Assembly: GCA_040905885.1 (NCBI GenBank)
Contig: JBBDQR010000134.1
Location: forward strand, 1 to 22,086
Source: JACVRU01 sp040905885
GTDB lineage: Bacteria > Actinomycetota > Thermoleophilia > Gaiellales > Gaiellaceae
Reading direction: 5' to 3'
Length of the DNA stretch: 22,086 nucleotides
In this document: positions 18,968-22,086 of the stretch, in pieces
Layout of the letters: every line of letters starts with the position of its first letter
Numbering within the stretch: position 1 is the stretch's first letter
The notes under the pieces: generated by a model
The model's input: the letters and a program-made list of their open reading frames with translations, nothing else
Database searches by the model: none
What the model was told of the DNA's origin: nothing
Made by a program: the position numbers and the translations under genes

Positions 18968-21477
18968 GTCAAGGCGGCGACGATCAGGCGCTCGGCCTCG
19001 GCGAGGGCGTCGCCCAGGCGCTCGGCGTCCTTCCCGCCGGCGCGCGCCATCGTCGGCCGGCCGCCGCCCCTGCCGCCGACGAGGGCGGCCGCCTCGCGGA
19101 TCACGTTGCCGGCGTGCACGCCACGAGCCTCCAGGGACTCGTCCACGTTGATCACGAGCTGGGCCGTGCCGTCCTCGAGCGCGCCGACGATTACCGCCGC
19201 CGGCGCGTGCTGCTGCTTGAGCCGGTCGGAGATGTCGAGCGGGTTGCCGCTGCGCACCTCGACCACGAGCACCTGGACGTCGCCGGCCTGCGTCTGGCGC
19301 GTGATCTCGAAGTCCGCCTCGGCCGCCTCGGCCACGCGCGGCTGCTTGCGGGCCTTGGCCAGCTCGGCGCGCAGCTCGCCCGCCTCGCGCGCCTTCTCCC
19401 GGAGGAACGAGTAGGCCTCGCCGGCGGTCAGCGCCTCGATCCGGCGAGCGCCGGCGCCCACCGAGCCCTCGGAGGCGATCACGAACGGGCCGATCTCCGC
19501 GGTCCGGCTGACGTGGGTGCCACCGCAGAGCTCGCGCGAGACGCCGTCGATCTCGACCACGCGAACCTCGTCCCCGTACTTCTCGCCGAAGAGCATCATC
19601 GCGCCGAGCTGCCGCGCCTCCTCGATCGGCGTCACGAATGCCCGCACGGGCCGGTTCTCGAAGATCCGCTCGTTGACGAGCTGCTCGACGCGGTCGCGCT
19701 CCTCCACCGCGAGCGCCTGCGTGTGCGCGAAGTCGAAGCGGAGCTTGTCCGGCCGGACGGCCGAGCCCGCCTGGACGACGTGGTCGCCCAGCACCTCGCG
19801 CAGCGCCCAATGGAGGAGGTGCGTGGCGGTGTGGTTGGCCATCGTCGGGAACCGCGCGTGCCAGTCGACGACCGCCCGCACGCGGTCGCCCTCGGCGAAG
19901 GCCGTGCCCTCGAACCCCGTGCCCTCGAAGGTCAGCACCTGGTCGTCCCCGACCCGGTCGGCCTGGCGCAGCACTGCCCGCGCGCCGGTCTCCTCGTGCT
20001 CGATGTACCCGTGGTCGGTCACCTGGCCGCCGCCCTCGGGGTAGAACGGAGACTCGAAGAGCTTGGCCTGGAAGGTGCCGTCGCCACCGTCCCGGTAGGC
20101 CGAGATCGCCGTCAGGACGTCGAGCCGCTCGTAGCCGACGAACTCGGTCGGCGGCCCGCCGATGTCGCCGGCCGTGCGCACGTCGGTCGCGCGCGAGATC
20201 TCGCGGTGCTCCGCCATCCGGCGCGAGAACTCCTCCTCGTTGAGCTCGAGCCCACGCTCGCGTGCGAGCTCCTTGGTCAGCTCGTACGGGAAGCCGTACG
20301 TCGCCGCCAGCTCGAACGGGTCGACATGCCCGCGCGCGGCCTGCTCCTCGAACAGCTTCAGCCCCCGCGCCAGCGTCTCCGAGAACCGCTCCTCCTCGGC
20401 GCGGATCACGTCCTGGATGCGCGCGCGGTGCTCGGGCAGCTCCGGATACGCCGGGCCCATCTGCTCGACGACGACGTCGGTCAGCCGCCAGAGGTCGTCC
20501 AGCCCGATCGTGCGCGCCTGCTGGACGGCGCGGCGGATGATCCGCCGCAGCACGTAGCCGCGGCCCTCGTTCGAGGGGACGACGCCGTCGCCGACGAGGA
20601 AGGTCATGCCGCGGCCGTGGTCGGCGAGGATCCGGTGCGCCTTGGTCGCCTGCTCGTTCTCGCCGAAGCGCGTGCCCGTCTCGCCGGCGATCCAGTCCAT
20701 GATCGTCTGGTACGCGTCGGTCTCGTAGACGCTGCGCACGCCCTGGAGCACGGCGGAGGTGCGCTCGAGACCCAGGCCCGTGTCGACGTTCTGCTTCGGA
20801 AGCGGCGTCAGCGTCCCGTCCTCGTGCAGCTCGTACTCCATGAAGACGAGGTTCCAGAACTCGAGGAAGCGGTCGCACCGGGGGCACGCGGGGGCGCAGT
20901 CGGGCTCGCCGCAGCCGAACTCCTCGCCGTAGTCCCAGTAGATCTCGGAGTCGGGCCCGCACGGGCCGGGGCCGCCGACCGACCAGAAGTTCTCCGAGCT
21001 CGGCAGGCCGACGATGCGCTCGCGCGGCATGCCGACCCGCTCCCAGAGCTCGATCGCCGTCTCGTCCTCCCCCAGCCCGAGCTCCGGGTCGCCCGCGTGC
21101 ACGGTCACCCAGATGCGATCCCACTCGAAGCCGAGGTGGTTCTGGACGAATTCGGTCGCGAAGTCGATCGCGCCCTCCTTGAAGTACTGCCCGAACGAGA
21201 AGTTGCCGAGCATCTCGAAGAAGGTCAGGTGGTGGCCGTCGAGCCCGACCTCGTCGATGTCCTGCGTCCGGAAGCTCTTCTGTGCCGTCGTCGTCAGCGG
21301 CGCCGGCGGAGGCTCGCGCCCGAGGAAGTAAGGCATCTGCGGCTGCATGCCGGCAGTGGTCAGCAGCGTCGAGTGGTCCTCCGGGCGCGGGATCAGCGGC
21401 CACGAGGGCAGCCGCTTGTGGCCCCTGGCCTCGAAGAAGGAGAGGAAGCCCTCCCGGAGCTCCGCAGAGGTCCGCAT
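18964..21477 (-). CDS. alaS: Alanyl-tRNA synthetase
   Basis: Charges tRNA(Ala) and edits mischarged Ser/Gly. The 837 residues comprise a class II catalytic domain (motif 1 region LTTAGMQPQMPYFLG, motif 2 region HHLTFFEMLGNFSFGQYFKE at 82-101, GGPGPCGPDSEIY at 168-180, DTGLGLERTSAVLQG), a tRNA-recognition domain, an editing domain with HTATH (H549, H553) and CGGTH (C651, H655), and the C-Ala domain ending in GGRGGGRPTMARAGG. A four-Cys cluster, CGEPDCAPACPRC (189-201), lies before FLEFWNLVF and may bind a metal. The ATG at 21477 has no Shine-Dalgarno; TACAAT lies seven bases upstream, fitting a leaderless message. Confidence 0.98.
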   Translation of the reverse strand: MRTSAELREGFLSFFEARGHKRLPSWPLIPRPEDHSTLLTTAGMQPQMPYFLGREPPPAPLTTTAQKSFRTQDIDEVGLDGHHLTFFEMLGNFSFGQYFKEGAIDFATEFVQNHLGFEWDRIWVTVHAGDPELGLGEDETAIELWERVGMPRERIVGLPSSENFWSVGGPGPCGPDSEIYWDYGEEFGCGEPDCAPACPRCDRFLEFWNLVFMEYELHEDGTLTPLPKQNVDTGLGLERTSAVLQGVRSVYETDAYQTIMDWIAGETGTRFGENEQATKAHRILADHGRGMTFLVGDGVVPSNEGRGYVLRRIIRRAVQQARTIGLDDLWRLTDVVVEQMGPAYPELPEHRARIQDVIRAEEERFSETLARGLKLFEEQAARGHVDPFELAATYGFPYELTKELARERGLELNEEEFSRRMAEHREISRATDVRTAGDIGGPPTEFVGYERLDVLTAISAYRDGGDGTFQAKLFESPFYPEGGGQVTDHGYIEHEETGARAVLRQADRVGDDQVLTFEGTGFEGTAFAEGDRVRAVVDWHARFPTMANHTATHLLHWALREVLGDHVVQAGSAVRPDKLRFDFAHTQALAVEERDRVEQLVNERIFENRPVRAFVTPIEEARQLGAMMLFGEKYGDEVRVVEIDGVSRELCGGTHVSRTAEIGPFVIASEGSVGAGARRIEALTAGEAYSFLREKAREAGELRAELAKARKQPRVAEAAEADFEITRQTQAGDVQVLVVEVRSGNPLDISDRLKQQHAPAAVIVGALEDGTAQLVINVDESLEARGVHAGNVIREAAALVGGRGGGRPTMARAGGKDAERLGDALAEAERLIVAALT

Positions 21478-21484
21478 CGCCCCG

Positions 21485-21490
21485 ATTGTA
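21485..21490 (-). promoter_or_regulatory. -10 box for leaderless alaS transcript
   Basis: TACAAT on the minus strand, 5 of 6 to the sigma-70 -10 consensus, ends seven bases before the alaS ATG. No good -35 is seen at the usual distance, where the palindromic element lies. It is the best single example of the leaderless pattern in the window. Confidence 0.45.
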
Positions 21491-21502
21491 CGGCGCGCTT
21501 TC

Positions 21503-21532
21503 TAGGGGCCCCCAGGAAGTGCGAAGCACTTT
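21503..21532 (-). repeat. Intercistronic palindromic element, copy B
   Basis: Lies in the gap between the sigma factor stop (21543) and alaS. GGGGcCCCC (21505-21513) is followed by AGGA and the perfect hairpin AAGTGC-GAA-GCACTT (21518-21532). It matches copy A (5431-5460) in layout and in the GGGGCCCCCA and AGGAA bases, while the second stem differs by paired changes. Confidence 0.6.
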
Positions 21533-21542
21533 CTGCGGATAT

Positions 21543-22086
21543 CTATCCAGCCGCCTTGCGGCGGGGCGGCTCGGCGGGCTCGCCCGCGTCGATCTCCTCG
21601 CGGATCTTCTCCAGCGAGCGGCGGATCAGGCGCGAGACGTGCATCTGCGAGATCCCGACCTGCTGCGCGATCTGGGACTGGGTCAGGCCCTCGAAGAAGC
21701 GCAGGTGGAGGATGCGGCGCTCGCGCTCGTCGAGCACGCGCCACCCGGGCTCGAGCACGGCCCGGTCCTCCGAGACCTCGTACATGTGCTCCTCGGTCCC
21801 GATCGACTCGAGCGGGTCGAGGTCGTCGTCGTCGCCCCCGCCGCCGGAGAGCGACAGCGTGCTGTACGCGCGACTCGACTCGAGCGCCTCCAGCACTTCC
21901 TCCTCGGTCACCCCGGCGGCCTCCGCGAGCTCGCCGATCTTCGGCGAGCGGCCAAGCTCGACCGTCAGGCGCTCAATCAGGCGGGAGAGCCGGACGTTCA
22001 GCTCCTGCAAGCCGCGCGGCACGCGCACCGACCAGCCCTTGTCGCGGAAGTGGCGCTTGATCTCGCCGATGATGTTCGGCGTCGCG
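21543..22086 (-). CDS. SigB/SigF-family RNA polymerase sigma factor, C-terminal part (cut by window edge)
   Basis: Alternative sigma-70 factor of the general-stress/sporulation type. The 180 visible residues begin within region 3 (ATPNIIGEIKRHFRDKGWSV, then RVPRGLQELN), the hallmark of the SigB/SigF/SigG group. Region 3 continues with LTVELGRSPKIGELAEAAGV, and an acidic linker with DDDDLDPLES follows. Region 4 has LDERERRILHLRFFEGLTQ and QIAQQVGISQMHVSRLIRR, the -35-binding helix-turn-helix. The N-terminal half lies outside the window. The final codons contain a small inverted repeat (CCGCC/GGCGG). No anti-sigma or anti-anti-sigma gene is visible on this side; alaS follows after 65 bases. Confidence 0.92.
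   Translation of the reverse strand, partial: ATPNIIGEIKRHFRDKGWSVRVPRGLQELNVRLSRLIERLTVELGRSPKIGELAEAAGVTEEEVLEALESSRAYSTLSLSGGGGDDDDLDPLESIGTEEHMYEVSEDRAVLEPGWRVLDERERRILHLRFFEGLTQSQIAQQVGISQMHVSRLIRRSLEKIREEIDAGEPAEPPRRKAAG

Noticed and set aside
18590..21529. Single 979-codon minus-strand frame spanning alaS and ruvX
   Set aside because: Only its last 125 codons (RuvX) look like protein; the rest is alaS read in the wrong frame. The GTG at 18967 overlapping the alaS stop is the true RuvX start.
21478..21542. T-box or other riboswitch upstream of alaS
   Set aside because: The gap is only 65 bases, far too short for a T-box, and contains no T-box sequence; the palindromic element and the TACAAT box explain it.

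Overview
This is a GC-rich window of bacterial chromosome, almost entirely coding, with dense overlapping genes mostly on the minus strand. The gene order (alaS-ruvX-mltG-aroE, aroC-aroKB-aroQ-pepQ-efp-BCCP-accC-asp23-nusB, ispA-tlyA-nadK-recN), the SigB/SigF-type sigma factor and the many GTG/TTG starts point to an actinobacterium. Thermoleophilia (Gaiellales/Solirubrobacterales) is my best guess, inferred from gene order and not from any marker gene.

Layout in the direction of minus-strand transcription (high to low coordinates): the C-terminal part of a SigB/SigF-family sigma factor (21543-22086, cut by the window edge); alanyl-tRNA synthetase, RuvX and MltG; an inserted MazEF-type toxin-antitoxin pair (17149-17721); AroE; a plus-strand secreted beta-propeller-like protein (15157-16401) divergent from an orphan NarL/FixJ response regulator; a shikimate block (AroC, fused AroK-AroB, AroQ) running into a PepQ-type peptidase and EF-P; a 230-bp spacer packed with six hairpins; a fused carboxyltransferase-BCCP protein with biotin carboxylase AccC; Asp23, NusB, a small XseB-like protein, a polyprenyl synthase and a small lipoprotein; then TlyA, NAD kinase and the N-terminal half of RecN (cut by the window edge). 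Between TlyA and the lipoprotein lies a plus-strand group: a GNAT acetyltransferase, an ECF sigma factor and a membrane protein that is probably its anti-sigma factor.

How the genes work together: the aro genes cover most steps from DAHP to chorismate (AroB, AroQ, AroE, AroK, AroC; AroA is not in the window). AccC and the BCCP part of the fusion make the biotin half of an acyl-CoA carboxylase. EF-P, AlaRS, NusB and TlyA serve translation, transcription and rRNA. RecN and RuvX serve DNA repair. Many neighbouring genes overlap by 1-4 bases (GTGA, ATGA, TGATG, TAGTG), so translation is probably coupled.

The most unusual signals: (1) the carboxyltransferase domain fused to BCCP appears to have lost all four metal ligands of its family; (2) six starts have a TANNNT hexamer 6-7 bases upstream and no clear Shine-Dalgarno, which fits leaderless transcription; (3) a 63-bp direct repeat brackets asp23, supplies the ribosome-binding sites of asp23 and nusB and encodes the tail of AccC; (4) a two-part palindromic element occurs in two intercistronic gaps 16 kb apart with compensating changes in its stem; (5) an array of six hairpins lies between efp and the BCCP fusion; (6) aroKB probably starts at CTG. 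No tRNA, rRNA, CRISPR array or insertion sequence was seen, and no gap longer than 300 bases lacks a gene.
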